A stretch of DNA of 64,000 nt from CAWVSB01 sp046710535 (GCA_046710535.1 JBKEHH010000001.1:248001-312000), one strand, 5' to 3'. Shown: positions 41,397 to 50,976, counted from the first letter of the stretch. Numbers and translations are program-made. Notes: generated by a model from the letters alone, not told the origin.

Positions 41397-43250
41397 ATGC
41401 TCGAGTACATCAGAGACAACGTAAAAGGAACTTTTGGTTACGTTCTGTTGGTGGTCATTTGTATTCCATTTGTAGCTTTTGGAATTGATGCACTTTTTAC
41501 CACTGAGGGTTCTCAAACTGTTGCAACCGTCAATGGTGAAGACATCGAGCCTAATGAGCTGGCACAGGAAGTTTATCTGTATAAGCGCAGGTTAGCTTCG
41601 CAAATGGGTGGTAGCTTTGATCCTGCTGCATTTGAAGATAAAACCTTGGAAGGCCCAGTTTTAGAGAAGTTGGTTAGTCGAAAATTACTTAGCCAGGCAG
41701 CAAATGATGCTGCGATAGTTGTTGGCAAAGACCAAATCGATAGAGAGATAGTCAATCAACAACAATTTCAACTCGATGGGGTTTTCTCCGCCGACGTATA
41801 TCAGAATATCCTGCGTGGTGCCGGTTTAACGCCAAAGATATATCGTACTGGTATGGCTGAACAAGCGCAGTTACAGCAATTTATGAGTGGCTATCTGGGG
41901 TCATCGATCGTGGCTAGCGTAGAGATAGATGTGGCACTTAGTTTAGTCAACCAAACGCGAGATATTAGCTATTTAGTGCTGCCGCTGGAAGCCGCAAATA
42001 TAGCTGTAGCAGAGCAAGATATAGAGGCCTATTACCAAGATAACATTGCTAAATTTCAGACTGAAGAGTTGGTGTCGGTTGATTATGTAGAGCTTAGTCT
42101 AACGGACATAGATGTAGAAATTAGCGAAGACGAATTAGCAACTGCTTACAACACCAAAGTAAGTGAAAGCGCAACTGAGGCGCGGCGTAAAGTTGCGCAT
42201 ATTTTGCTAGAGCAGAGCGATAAAGCAATTATCAGCACAATTACCGAACGCCTAGCTGCTGGTGACGATTTTGGTCTATTGGCAAAAGAATTTTCTGAAG
42301 ATATAGCGACTGCCAATCAAGGTGGTGATTTAGGTTATGCGCTTCCCGGTGCGTTCCCTCCAGAGTTCGATGAGGCCTTAGCCAGCTTAACCGTTGATCA
42401 AGTTTCTGCTCCGGTACAGACTGATGCAGGTACCCATTTTATCAAACTATTGGAAATAGAAGCTGTTGAATCCTCGAGTTTTGAGCAAGAGCGAGATTCT
42501 ATCCTTGCTGATTTAAAGCGTGCTAAAGCAGAACCTCTATTCGCCGAAAAAATTGAACAGCTTGCTGATCAAGTCTTTTCAGCAATTGATTTGGTAGAAC
42601 CAGGACAAGCATTGGATTTAACTGTTAGCAATTCCGGCTTATTTAGCCGCGACGGCAGCATAACGGGATTATTTACTAATACTAAAATAGTCGACGCGGC
42701 CTATAGTGATTTAGTGCTTAATCAGCAAAATAATAGTGATGTGATAGAGATCAGTTCCGATCGTGTGGTTGTAGTGCGTTTAAGTGAGCATCAGCCGCCT
42801 AAAGCCAAGCCAATAACTCAAGTGGCGAAAGGTATCACTCAAATTTTAGCTAGGCAAAAAGCCTCAGATCAAGTTAGAGATGAAGTCGATGAGCTGTTAG
42901 CGCAAGGCGTTAGTAAAGATTCCTTAGTCGCAAAGGCCGATGAGCTACGCACAGAGGTTGTTGAGCTGGCGGGTATTACTCGTACAGCAGTAAGTGACGC
43001 TGATGGTGATGTTGTAGCCGCGGCTTTTAATGCACAGCCAATAGCCGGCGAAGCAGTCGGTAGTGTTGCACTTAGAGATGGGTCTGTTGCGGTTTATACG
43101 GTTAATAATATTGCTAATGCGCCCGCGCCAGAAAGGGCTGATCCACAAATTGCTGCAGTTGCCAGAATGTTAGCGAATACTCATAGCCAGCAGGATATTG
43201 TGGCGCTAGAAGCACAGCTAAAAGCTGATGCTGCTATTCAAATCAATTAG
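41397..43250 (+). CDS. ppiD: Periplasmic folding chaperone PpiD (parvulin-type)
   Basis: A 617-residue membrane-anchored periplasmic protein. One transmembrane helix lies at about residues 13-31, followed by a SurA-like N-terminal chaperone region. A parvulin domain spans roughly residues 255-350 (RKVAHILLEQ, GGDLGYALPGAFPPEFDEAL) and a long C-terminal region follows. It helps newly exported proteins near the Sec translocon. The ATG at 41397 has AAGAGG six bases upstream; an in-frame TTG earlier is weaker. Because the hupB terminator lies directly upstream, it needs read-through or its own promoter. Confidence 0.94.
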   Translation: MLEYIRDNVKGTFGYVLLVVICIPFVAFGIDALFTTEGSQTVATVNGEDIEPNELAQEVYLYKRRLASQMGGSFDPAAFEDKTLEGPVLEKLVSRKLLSQAANDAAIVVGKDQIDREIVNQQQFQLDGVFSADVYQNILRGAGLTPKIYRTGMAEQAQLQQFMSGYLGSSIVASVEIDVALSLVNQTRDISYLVLPLEAANIAVAEQDIEAYYQDNIAKFQTEELVSVDYVELSLTDIDVEISEDELATAYNTKVSESATEARRKVAHILLEQSDKAIISTITERLAAGDDFGLLAKEFSEDIATANQGGDLGYALPGAFPPEFDEALASLTVDQVSAPVQTDAGTHFIKLLEIEAVESSSFEQERDSILADLKRAKAEPLFAEKIEQLADQVFSAIDLVEPGQALDLTVSNSGLFSRDGSITGLFTNTKIVDAAYSDLVLNQQNNSDVIEISSDRVVVVRLSEHQPPKAKPITQVAKGITQILARQKASDQVRDEVDELLAQGVSKDSLVAKADELRTEVVELAGITRTAVSDADGDVVAAAFNAQPIAGEAVGSVALRDGSVAVYTVNNIANAPAPERADPQIAAVARMLANTHSQQDIVALEAQLKADAAIQIN

Positions 43251-43282
43251 TTTTTTTTAAAAATATAATCACGGAGCAAGTA

Positions 43283-44452
43283 GTGCAGAAAATTAGAACT
43301 TTTAACCAAATATCAGTAAAGGGGTTAGAACGCCTACCTTGTGACGGTTATGAGGTGGCCAGTGATATAACTAACCCTGACGCGATTATGTTACGTAGTC
43401 ATAAACTAGCCGTTGATGATATTACTGGCAGCGTTCTTGCTATTGGTCGTGCAGGTGCTGGGGTAAATAATATCCCGCTAGAGGCTTGCACCAAACGTGG
43501 TATCCCCGTATTCAATGCTCCCGGTGCCAATGCCAATGCGGTAAAAGAACTTGTTTTATGTGCAATGTTATTGGGTTCTAGAGGGATTCTAGAAGGCCTA
43601 GACTACGCCAGAGCGTTGGATGCTGGCAGTGATGCTGGAGCTATGAATAAGTTGCTTGAAAAAGAAAAGAACCGCTTTAAAGGCAATGAACTAGCTGGCA
43701 GAACACTTGGTGTTGTTGGCCTTGGCGCTATCGGCTCGCTAGTGGCAAAGACCGCTTTGATGATGGGTATGAAAGTACTGGGTTATGATCCCGCGCTATC
43801 GGTCGACGCAGCATGGCGTCTACCTAGCGAAGTAAAGAAAATGAATCATTTGGCTGCTTTATTCGCAAAATCTGATTTTGTATCCTTACACTTGCCGGTA
43901 TTAGATAGCACGCGTGGTTTAATCGATGCTAATACACTGCGCGATTTTAAGAAAGACGCCGTATTACTAAATTTTTCACGAGCTGAAATTGTTGACACAG
44001 CCTCTGTGGTTGATGCGTTGGCGGCTGGTACTATTCGTCAATACTTTTGTGATTTTCCGCATCCACTGACTGTGGGTGTTAAAGGTGTCGTCGCTATGCC
44101 GCACATCGGTGCAAGCACTGACGAAGCGGAAGACAATTGTGCAATTATGATTGCTGAACAGTTAAAAGATTTTTTGCAAAATGGAAATATAACTAACTCA
44201 GTAAACTTCCCAGCGTTAAGTCTTGAGCGTAGTGGTTCGGCACGTTTAGTGATTACCAATTTTAACGTGCCTAAAATGTTAGGCAGTATTACTAATATTT
44301 TGGCAGATGCTGACTTAAACGTTGTTGATATGTTAAATAAAAGTCGCGACGATATAGCCTATAACCTTATTGATTTAGACAGTGTGCCAAGTAGCGATGC
44401 TATTGAAGCACTGACTAAAATTGAAGGTGTTATCAACGTAAGAGTTATTTAA
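43283..44452 (+). CDS. serA: D-3-phosphoglycerate dehydrogenase
   Basis: A 389-residue D-isomer 2-hydroxyacid dehydrogenase with a C-terminal ACT domain, the short type of SerA. It oxidises 3-phosphoglycerate in the first step of serine synthesis. The segments GRAGAGVNNIPLEAC, NAPGANANAVKELV, the NAD motif GVVGLGAIGSLVA and PHIGASTDEAEDN are present. The ACT domain occupies roughly the last 75 residues (DADLNVVDMLNKSRDDIAYNLID) and may bind serine for feedback. GTG start, with CGGAG about seven bases upstream. Confidence 0.93.
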   Translation: MQKIRTFNQISVKGLERLPCDGYEVASDITNPDAIMLRSHKLAVDDITGSVLAIGRAGAGVNNIPLEACTKRGIPVFNAPGANANAVKELVLCAMLLGSRGILEGLDYARALDAGSDAGAMNKLLEKEKNRFKGNELAGRTLGVVGLGAIGSLVAKTALMMGMKVLGYDPALSVDAAWRLPSEVKKMNHLAALFAKSDFVSLHLPVLDSTRGLIDANTLRDFKKDAVLLNFSRAEIVDTASVVDALAAGTIRQYFCDFPHPLTVGVKGVVAMPHIGASTDEAEDNCAIMIAEQLKDFLQNGNITNSVNFPALSLERSGSARLVITNFNVPKMLGSITNILADADLNVVDMLNKSRDDIAYNLIDLDSVPSSDAIEALTKIEGVINVRVI

Positions 44453-44475
44453 CAATAGTGTATGGCGAGGGAAAT

Positions 44476-45006
44476 ATGATCGATTCAGTTAGCCGAATGC
44501 TTGCACAAGTAGACAGCAATGCATTGAATCCGCCCGTCGATCTATGGGATCCGCTCCTTTCAGGAACTATCGATATTCGAATCGATGTTAATGGCGATTG
44601 GTTTCACGACTCATCAAAGATTACTCGAGACAAATTAGTATTTTTATTCTCCTCAATATTACGTTTTGAACCCGAGTATGGTTACGTGCTGGTAACACCT
44701 GTCGAGAAGTGGCTTATTCAAGTTGATGACGCACCTTTTCTAGTCGTTGCAATGTCAATTCGAGATAACAACGGTGTTGAAGAGATTTGGTTTGCGACTA
44801 ATATCGGCGAAGAGATTTGCGTAAGTGAAGACCATCCGTTAGTGAATGAAGGCGACGCTGATAATCCGCGACCCTATGTTTATTTGAATAGAGGTTTAAA
44901 GGCACGCATAACGCAAAGTGTGTATTACCAGTTGGCCGAACTGGTCAGCAGTGACGACTCCGGGTTTTATGTTTCGAGTTGCGGTCAGCGCTATTTATTA
45001 GCATAG
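44476..45006 (+). CDS. DUF1285 family protein
   Basis: A 176-residue protein matching, from memory, the DUF1285 family, a two-domain all-beta protein of unknown function common in proteobacteria. The segments DIRIDVNGDWFHDSSKI and the later VEKWLIQVDDAPFLVV are the recognisable parts. I choose the ATG at 44476 with GAGGG upstream; a GTG six codons earlier is less likely. No signal peptide or membrane segment is seen. It follows serA by 23 bases and may share its transcript. Confidence 0.78.
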   Translation: MIDSVSRMLAQVDSNALNPPVDLWDPLLSGTIDIRIDVNGDWFHDSSKITRDKLVFLFSSILRFEPEYGYVLVTPVEKWLIQVDDAPFLVVAMSIRDNNGVEEIWFATNIGEEICVSEDHPLVNEGDADNPRPYVYLNRGLKARITQSVYYQLAELVSSDDSGFYVSSCGQRYLLA

Positions 45007-45067
45007 CGTAATCATCTTTATACCTGCTTTAATTTAGCATACGTTTATTCTATTTAGGTAGTTAACT

Positions 45068-45826
45068 ATGCACTACATTCAATTAGCAGATGTGGGCAAC
45101 ACCGCAGGCCTAAAGCTAGTGTTAACTAAAGGCGTGCCTGGTCCTTGGGGAGAACTGGTTAAAGCGATTCTTCAAGTCAAAAATGTGGCCTACACCGCTG
45201 TTGCCCAATATCCCGGCAAATCAGATGAACAGCTAAAGGCTTTGTCTGGGCAGACCAGTGCGCCAGTATTGATTGATAATGGCGTTTGTATTGCCGACCT
45301 GAAAGAAATTATTTTGACGATTGAAAAAAACTATCCCTCACCAATGTTGCTTCCATCTGACGAGTTAGAGTTAGCGACCGTCTGGGAGTTTATTGATTTT
45401 ATTGCCGGGCAAGACGGCTTTGCCTGGAATCGTCGTTTAATGATGTTTACACCCTTAATGCAGTTTGACCCGCCGCTAGAGATGATAAAGAGTTTAGCTG
45501 CCAAATATGGTTATTCTGAAGCTATTACAGAAAGTGCGCCACGCCAAGTATTGGTAGTTTTGGCACGAATAGCGTCACTGTTGAACGCTCAAGCTAAGAT
45601 CAATCAGAGATATATGTTTGGCAATTGCTTAACTGCACTAGATATCACTTGGGCAGTATTTTGCTCAATGCTGCTGCCGTTACCTGAAGGGGTGAATACG
45701 ATGCCGCAAGGCATGCGGAAATCATACACATTGAGTGATGATTTGATGTCATATGTAGACTCAATACTCCTAGAACATCGAGATTACATTTATAAAAAAT
45801 ACCTAACATTACCATTGGATTATTAG
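45068..45826 (+). CDS. Glutathione S-transferase-like protein
   Basis: A 252-residue protein with a thioredoxin-like N-terminal region (residues 1-85, including QTSAPVLIDNGVCIADLKEI) and a helical C-terminal region (CLTALDITWAVFCSMLLPLP), as in glutathione S-transferases. The catalytic residue is not evident and the N-terminal domain is longer than normal, so it may not be a classical transferase. It precedes an NTF2-like gene by 17 bases. The function is unknown. Confidence 0.65.
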   Translation: MHYIQLADVGNTAGLKLVLTKGVPGPWGELVKAILQVKNVAYTAVAQYPGKSDEQLKALSGQTSAPVLIDNGVCIADLKEIILTIEKNYPSPMLLPSDELELATVWEFIDFIAGQDGFAWNRRLMMFTPLMQFDPPLEMIKSLAAKYGYSEAITESAPRQVLVVLARIASLLNAQAKINQRYMFGNCLTALDITWAVFCSMLLPLPEGVNTMPQGMRKSYTLSDDLMSYVDSILLEHRDYIYKKYLTLPLDY

Positions 45827-45843
45827 TCGAAAAGGACGGTGCT

Positions 45844-46290
45844 ATGAGCTACAGTTTGAAGGAATTATCTGATCGTCAGGAAATTGTTGATTTAATTATC
45901 GACTATGCGCAAGCCATTGATCAGCAAAAGTTTGACGCCTTGGATGGTTTATTTACTGCCGACGCATTTATTGATTACACCGCAATGGGTGGGCCAAAAG
46001 GTGGTTTTGCTGAAGTGAAAAAATTTCTGCAAGAGACCTTGCCTGCGTTTAAAGAGTATTTTCATTTAAATTCAAATATACGTATTCACTTAAATGGCGA
46101 TACAGCGTATGCACGAGTTATGTGTTTTAATCCTATGGGTATTCCGCAGCCTGATGCTAAGCCTCATGTGATGTACTTAGGCTTATTTTATTTAGATAAA
46201 TATATTCGTACAAAGCAGGGATGGCGCATAACTGAGCGAATTGAAGAAAAAGCGTGGACTGACAACGTGCCAGATTATGTTGGTATGTAA
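45844..46290 (+). CDS. NTF2-like (SnoaL-type) protein
   Basis: A 148-residue cone-shaped NTF2-fold protein. The start LKELSDRQEIVDLIIDYAQAIDQQKFDALDGLF and the core D/Y/H-bearing strands (DAFIDYTAMG, RIHLNGDTAYARVM) are typical of SnoaL/scytalone-dehydratase-like proteins. These often act as small dehydratases or isomerases on ring compounds. AAAGGACG precedes the ATG. Its stop abuts the stop of the convergent thioesterase gene. The substrate is unknown. Confidence 0.75.
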   Translation: MSYSLKELSDRQEIVDLIIDYAQAIDQQKFDALDGLFTADAFIDYTAMGGPKGGFAEVKKFLQETLPAFKEYFHLNSNIRIHLNGDTAYARVMCFNPMGIPQPDAKPHVMYLGLFYLDKYIRTKQGWRITERIEEKAWTDNVPDYVGM

Positions 46291-46743
46291 TTAGCAAACT
46301 TGCTCCACAGCGCCCCCATAAACATTGATAAACTCTTTAGGCATACGTGCAACTTTTCCGCTGCTGAGTCTTACACAGGTTGTAATCCAGTGGCCTCGAA
46401 AAAGAGTTTTACCCTCACGCTGTAGTTGAAATCTTCGTTCTAATTGTAGCTTGCCGTCGCAGGCTGTCAGCCATGTCGCCATTTCCAGTTTATCGTCACT
46501 GAAGCACGGTAGTAGATAATCATAACTCGCTTTACTAATGGCCATTGCTCGATCGTAGGCTTTATAGTCTGCCAATGACAGTCCTAGGAAGTGGCTGTGT
46601 CCCCAAGCTGCTAGCTCTGCCCATTGTATATAAACTGAGTTGTTAGCGTGGCCGAGTCCGTCCATGTCGGATGATTGAACGGTGATAGCTTGTATAAAAG
46701 GTCTAGGGTAGTCCCAAGGCATGGTTATCTCGCTAGTTAACAT
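46291..46743 (-). CDS. Acyl-CoA thioesterase (4HBT hotdog family, YbgC/FadM-like)
   Basis: A 150-residue hotdog-fold protein. The motif SSDMDGLGHANNSVYIQWAE, with the catalytic Asp, is typical of 4-hydroxybenzoyl-CoA thioesterase-type enzymes. It would release free acids from acyl-CoA. Two starts are possible, ATG at 46743 and ATG at 46722; neither has a strong ribosome site, and the longer one is given. Its 3' end directly abuts the NTF2-like gene. Confidence 0.8.
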   Translation of the reverse strand: MLTSEITMPWDYPRPFIQAITVQSSDMDGLGHANNSVYIQWAELAAWGHSHFLGLSLADYKAYDRAMAISKASYDYLLPCFSDDKLEMATWLTACDGKLQLERRFQLQREGKTLFRGHWITTCVRLSSGKVARMPKEFINVYGGAVEQVC

Positions 46744-46837
46744 TAAAGTTTAGAATAGGTGGTGATGATTATTGATGCAAACTTCAGGTTGAGAATATAC
46801 AGTGTAAAGCTTGTTTTTCATTGAGTTAAAATTATAG

Positions 46838-47203
46838 ATGAGCCCACGATTAAGTTTGTTTGTATTAAGTGCATTTTTTATTCTGTTGCTGCCGTTGCCA
46901 GTCTATCTAAATGGCAGTGGCCTATTGCCCGCGGGGGAAATTATTATACGGGTGTTTATGCAGGCTGACTGGTTAGATGGTGTAGTGTTATTTGCTCAGG
47001 GCTTAATTGCTATCACGGTTTGTATTGTTGTCGCGGGCTTTTATATTACATTAAGTGAAACTTGGCCGCTAAAAATTAGAGGTTCAGTAGTGGGTATAAT
47101 TTCACTGCTAATGGTAGTTACATTTTCATCGACATCAGTTTACAAATCTTTTGGCAGCAGCTCTCAAGATTCTCTAGAATTACGTGAGTTATATCACTGG
47201 TAG
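46838..47203 (+). CDS. Small hypothetical membrane protein
   Basis: A 121-residue protein with three predicted membrane helices at about residues 6-24, 50-68 and 82-100, then a short polar tail rich in Ser. I do not recognise a family. The N terminus could also be read as a signal anchor. There is no strong ribosome site before the ATG. It lies 28 bases before a GST gene and diverges from the thioesterase gene. Confidence 0.5.
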   Translation: MSPRLSLFVLSAFFILLLPLPVYLNGSGLLPAGEIIIRVFMQADWLDGVVLFAQGLIAITVCIVVAGFYITLSETWPLKIRGSVVGIISLLMVVTFSSTSVYKSFGSSSQDSLELRELYHW

Positions 47204-47231
47204 TATTTAAAATTAATAATAAAGGAACATT

Positions 47232-47852
47232 ATGAAACTCTATACCTACGACCCAGCACCAAATCCACAGCGCGTTAAGATGTTTATGCAGCAGAAGGGG
47301 ATTGAAGTTGAATCTCAGCAAATAGATATGATGACGGCGCAGCAGTTAACAGCTGAATACAAATCTATTAATCCGTTAGGTACGTTGCCAGCATTGCAAT
47401 TGGATGATGGTCAATTACTAACTGAAGTAATTGGTATCTGTTGTTATTTTGAATTGCTATATCCCGATAAGCCAATGCTTGGAACAACAGCATTAGAAAA
47501 AGCGCAGGTGATTAGCTGGGATCATAGAGTCTTTTGCGAAGGGCTTAGTTCAATCGCGGATGCGCTAAGAAACCGAAGTAAAGCGTTTGCTAGTAGAGCA
47601 ATGCCGGGGCCTATGGATATAGAACAAATTGAAGCGCTAGTCCCCAGAGGATTACAGCGAGTTAATGGGTTTTTTGTAGCGCTTAACGAGCATATAGCAG
47701 CGCGTCAATTTATGGTTGGCGACAGCTTAACTCTGGCAGATATTGATGTGCTCATTTACGTAGATTTTGCAAAATGGATAAAGCAGGGCGTGCCGGAGGA
47801 ATGTAAAGATCTACAAGCTTATTACGAGAGAATATCCGTCTTATTGAATTAA
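47232..47852 (+). CDS. Glutathione S-transferase
   Basis: A 206-residue cytosolic GST. The N-terminal thioredoxin-like domain has the family segment SINPLGTLPALQLDDGQLLTE, with the cis-Pro near residue 56 and the Glu-Ser-type glutathione site given as TEVIG. The C-terminal helical domain has FMVGDSLTLADIDVLIYVDFAK, the usual GST signature. AAAGGAA precedes the ATG. The 281-bp gap after it, before pntAA, shows no gene I recognise. Confidence 0.85.
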   Translation: MKLYTYDPAPNPQRVKMFMQQKGIEVESQQIDMMTAQQLTAEYKSINPLGTLPALQLDDGQLLTEVIGICCYFELLYPDKPMLGTTALEKAQVISWDHRVFCEGLSSIADALRNRSKAFASRAMPGPMDIEQIEALVPRGLQRVNGFFVALNEHIAARQFMVGDSLTLADIDVLIYVDFAKWIKQGVPEECKDLQAYYERISVLLN

Positions 47853-48133
47853 CATCCTAAAGGAGCCAAATTTCTTTGTATTCGAGCTATTGATATTAGG
47901 TATTTTTATAACTTTTTGCCTGTTAATGGTCCTATCTTATAGCATGTTTTAGGTTTTGATCGACCGTATCATGGGGCTTTCAGGGGATTAAGGGGTTATG
48001 TAGTGTTTTTTCATAATCTGCAGTGGTTATATTTTAGCCAAAACTGCTATTGATCTATTGTTATCGATACTCTTTAATTGCGCGTTGATTTTTATAACTA
48101 ACTTTTAAGACCTTTATTTAGTGAGGGGAAAAT

Positions 48134-49270
48134 ATGTTAATTGCTGTACCTAAGGAGCTCCATCCCGGTGAAAACCGTGCACCGCTGGTGCCTGATTCTG
48201 TTAAAAAGTTGGTAAAAGCCGGCGCAGATATCCGCATCGAGGTAGGAATGGGGGCTGGGTCTGGTTTTACAGACGAAGAGTACACCGCCGTCGGGGCAAC
48301 TATAGCCACTGATCGCGCAGCCTTATTAGGTGAAGCAGATGTTGTGTTGCGCCTACATAAGCCCTCTATAGAAGAGGTTGCCCAGTTGAAGCCAGGCAGT
48401 GTTCACGTCAGCTATTTAGATCCTTTCAATGAAAGAGAGCTAGTTGCAGCATTTCAAAAGCAGAGGGTAAGCGCCATTTCTATGGAAATGATCCCGCGTA
48501 TTACCCGCTCACAAAAAATGGATGCCCTGAGCTCGCAAGCAAACTTAGCTGGTTACGTTATGGTTACAATGGGTGTAAATGCACTTAATCGTGTATTGCC
48601 GATGATGATGACTCCAGCCGGTACCTTAAAGCCCGCAAAAGTATTTATAATCGGTGCTGGCGTGGCAGGGTTGCAAGCTATTGCAACGGCTAAGCGCCTA
48701 GGCGCAAAGGTAACCGCATTTGATACTCGTGCAGTAGTTGCTGAGCAAGTTCAATCACTGGGTGCAAAGTTTTTAGATATTGATTTGGGTGAAACAGGCC
48801 AAGATAAAGACGGCTATGCTTTGGCATTAACACCAGAGCAATTGCAAATGCAGTTAGATGGGCAGAAAGCAGAAATTGCTGACTCAGATATCGTTATCAC
48901 CACCGCTCAATTATTTGGTCGTAAGCCGCCGGTTATTATTACCGCTGACATGGTTGCTGCAATGAAATCAGGCAGTGTCATCGTTGATATGGCGGCTGAA
49001 AATGGCGGCAATGTAGAAGGTACAGTACCTTTTGAAAATGTTGTCACAGCTAACGGTGTTAACATTATTGGTATTGGTAATTGGCCTAATGCGGTAGCTC
49101 GTGACGCTAGCCAAATGTATTCAAGCAATTTGTTCAACTTGGTTGACGAGTTCTGGAACGCTGAAACTAAAACTTTCGATTTAGATTTTGAAAACGAAAT
49201 TGCCGCTGGTTGTGTTATCACCAATGACGGCGAAGTTGTTAGCGAAACTATCAAAAATCATTACGCATAG
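48134..49270 (+). CDS. pntAA: NAD(P) transhydrogenase subunit alpha part 1 (dI)
   Basis: A 378-residue NAD(H)-binding domain I of the proton-translocating transhydrogenase. The start LIAVPKELHPGENRAPLVPDSV and the NAD-binding segment KVFIIGAGVAGLQAIATAKRLGA near residue 170 match the family, as does DIVITTAQLFGRKPP. The alpha subunit is split into two genes here, as in Pseudomonas and Rhodospirillum, unlike E. coli. GAGGGG lies ahead of the ATG. The complex uses proton-motive force to make NADPH. Confidence 0.95.
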   Translation: MLIAVPKELHPGENRAPLVPDSVKKLVKAGADIRIEVGMGAGSGFTDEEYTAVGATIATDRAALLGEADVVLRLHKPSIEEVAQLKPGSVHVSYLDPFNERELVAAFQKQRVSAISMEMIPRITRSQKMDALSSQANLAGYVMVTMGVNALNRVLPMMMTPAGTLKPAKVFIIGAGVAGLQAIATAKRLGAKVTAFDTRAVVAEQVQSLGAKFLDIDLGETGQDKDGYALALTPEQLQMQLDGQKAEIADSDIVITTAQLFGRKPPVIITADMVAAMKSGSVIVDMAAENGGNVEGTVPFENVVTANGVNIIGIGNWPNAVARDASQMYSSNLFNLVDEFWNAETKTFDLDFENEIAAGCVITNDGEVVSETIKNHYA

Positions 49271-49276
49271 GTATTA

Positions 49277-49570
49277 ATGATGGAGTATGTATTTCTTACA
49301 TTTATTTTAGTTCTAACAATATTTCTGGGATTTGAATTAATTAACAAGGTGCCGGCTACTTTGCATACACCTTTAATGTCAGGTTCAAACGCAATTTCGG
49401 GAATTACTTTGGTCGGTGCTTTAGCTACTGCTGGCGCAACAGGTAATCCAGAATTAGCAACTTGGCTGGCGTCTGGCGCGGTTATGCTAGCAACTATTAA
49501 TGTTGTTGGCGGCTATATGGCTACTGACCGTATGCTGGCGATGTTCAAAAAGAAAGAGGGTGGTAAATAA
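49277..49570 (+). CDS. pntAB: NAD(P) transhydrogenase subunit alpha part 2
   Basis: A 97-residue membrane protein with about three helices (residues 4-19, 38-56 and 62-80). It corresponds to the membrane part of the alpha subunit. HTPLMSGSNAISGITLVGAL near residues 32-51 is the conserved segment. Two tandem ATG codons could serve as start. It lies six bases after pntAA and two before pntB. Confidence 0.93.
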   Translation: MMEYVFLTFILVLTIFLGFELINKVPATLHTPLMSGSNAISGITLVGALATAGATGNPELATWLASGAVMLATINVVGGYMATDRMLAMFKKKEGGK

Positions 49571-49572
49571 CA

Positions 49573-50931
49573 ATGGATAATGAAATTTTAATAAATTTTG
49601 CTTATGTTGTTTCCGCGGTCCTGTTTATTTTTGGTCTTAAACAACTAGGTTCTCCTGCTACGGCTCGCCGCGGCAATATGATGTCCTCACTTGGTATGCT
49701 ACTGGCGGTTGTCTTTACATTACTAGACCAAGGTATCGTTGATTTCAAAATGATTGCCATTAGTATGGTTATCGGTTCAATCATTGGTGCAACGATTGCA
49801 CGGGTGGTTGAAATGACATCAATGCCTGAAATGGTTGCTTTGTTTAACGGCTTTGGCGGTTTGGCTAGTTTGTTAGTTGGTTGGGCAGTTATCACTCCTG
49901 AGCAACCAACTTTTGTATCAGTAACGATATACCTTTCTATATTGATTGGTGGTCTTACCTTTACTGGTAGCTTGTTGGCTTGGGGGAAGTTGAGTGAGCG
50001 CGTTACGGGTAAGCCTGTCACGTTCTCAGGTCAGCAGATCTTTAACAGCTTGCTAGTTTTGGCAATTGTCGCTGCTGGCGTAATGTTTGTACAAAACCCA
50101 GCAGACACCCAGTGGTTGTACATCGCCATCGGCTTAGCGTTATTGTTTGGCATTATGGCGGTGCTACCTATTGGTGGTGCTGATATGCCAGTGGTTATTT
50201 CGCTACTTAACAGTTACTCAGGTCTAGCCGCTTGTGCGGCTGGTTTTGCAGTAGGTAATAACATTCTAATTGTTGCAGGCTCATTAGTTGGTGCTAGCGG
50301 TATAATCCTTACGCAGATTATGTGTAAAGCGATGAACCGTTCATTGTCTAACGTATTGTTCTCTGGTTTCGGCGCAGTTAAATCTAGCGACATGGTTATA
50401 GAGGGTGAAGTTAAACCTTTGACTCCAGAAGATGCTTACTATGTGTTAGAAGCGGCCTCAACAGTAGCAATTATTCCTGGATACGGCATGGCAGTTGCAC
50501 AGGCACAGCACGTTGTTAAAGAGTTGCAAGAGCTGATGGAAAAAAATGGTACAGAGGTTGTGTACGGTATTCACCCAGTAGCAGGTCGTATGCCTGGCCA
50601 CATGAATGTATTATTGGCTGAGGCTGATGTTTCTTATGACTTGTTACTAGAAATGGATGCGATTAACCCGCGTATGGAAATGGTTGATGTTGCTATCGTT
50701 ATCGGTGCTAATGATGTTGTTAATCCGGCAGCGCGTGAAATGGAAGATAGCCCGATTTATGGTATGCCTGTTATAAATGTAGACATGGCGCGTACAGTAT
50801 TTGTACTTAAGCGTTCGATGGCTTCCGGTTTTGCTGGTATTGATAATCCATTATTTTTTAAAGACAACACTCGGATGATTTTTGGTGATGCCAAGGCGTC
50901 TTTAAGTGCAATGATTAAAGCGTTTGGTTAA
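49573..50931 (+). CDS. pntB: NAD(P) transhydrogenase subunit beta
   Basis: A 452-residue subunit with about nine membrane helices in residues 1-270 and an NADP(H)-binding domain III at the C terminus. The conserved NADP site GYGMAVAQAQHVV and the later GANDVVNPAAREMEDSPIYGMPV are visible. The proton channel is in the membrane half. Translation probably couples to pntAB. A strong palindromic terminator follows 15 bases after the stop. Confidence 0.96.
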   Translation: MDNEILINFAYVVSAVLFIFGLKQLGSPATARRGNMMSSLGMLLAVVFTLLDQGIVDFKMIAISMVIGSIIGATIARVVEMTSMPEMVALFNGFGGLASLLVGWAVITPEQPTFVSVTIYLSILIGGLTFTGSLLAWGKLSERVTGKPVTFSGQQIFNSLLVLAIVAAGVMFVQNPADTQWLYIAIGLALLFGIMAVLPIGGADMPVVISLLNSYSGLAACAAGFAVGNNILIVAGSLVGASGIILTQIMCKAMNRSLSNVLFSGFGAVKSSDMVIEGEVKPLTPEDAYYVLEAASTVAIIPGYGMAVAQAQHVVKELQELMEKNGTEVVYGIHPVAGRMPGHMNVLLAEADVSYDLLLEMDAINPRMEMVDVAIVIGANDVVNPAAREMEDSPIYGMPVINVDMARTVFVLKRSMASGFAGIDNPLFFKDNTRMIFGDAKASLSAMIKAFG

Positions 50932-50946
50932 GCTCTTACTTGAACG

Positions 50947-50976
50947 AAAAAATGCCAGCAGCTGCTGGCATTTTTT
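50947..50976. terminator. Bidirectional terminator after pntB
   Basis: A perfect palindrome with 15-base arms. Its G+C-rich core TGCCAGCAG/CTGCTGGCA is flanked by six A and six T. It can end pntB transcripts and those from the convergent NTF2-like gene at 50995. Confidence 0.93.

Noticed and set aside
46291..46743. Fixing a single start for the thioesterase
   Set aside because: ATG codons at 46743 and 46722 are both without a good ribosome site; the longer frame was kept without a firm choice.
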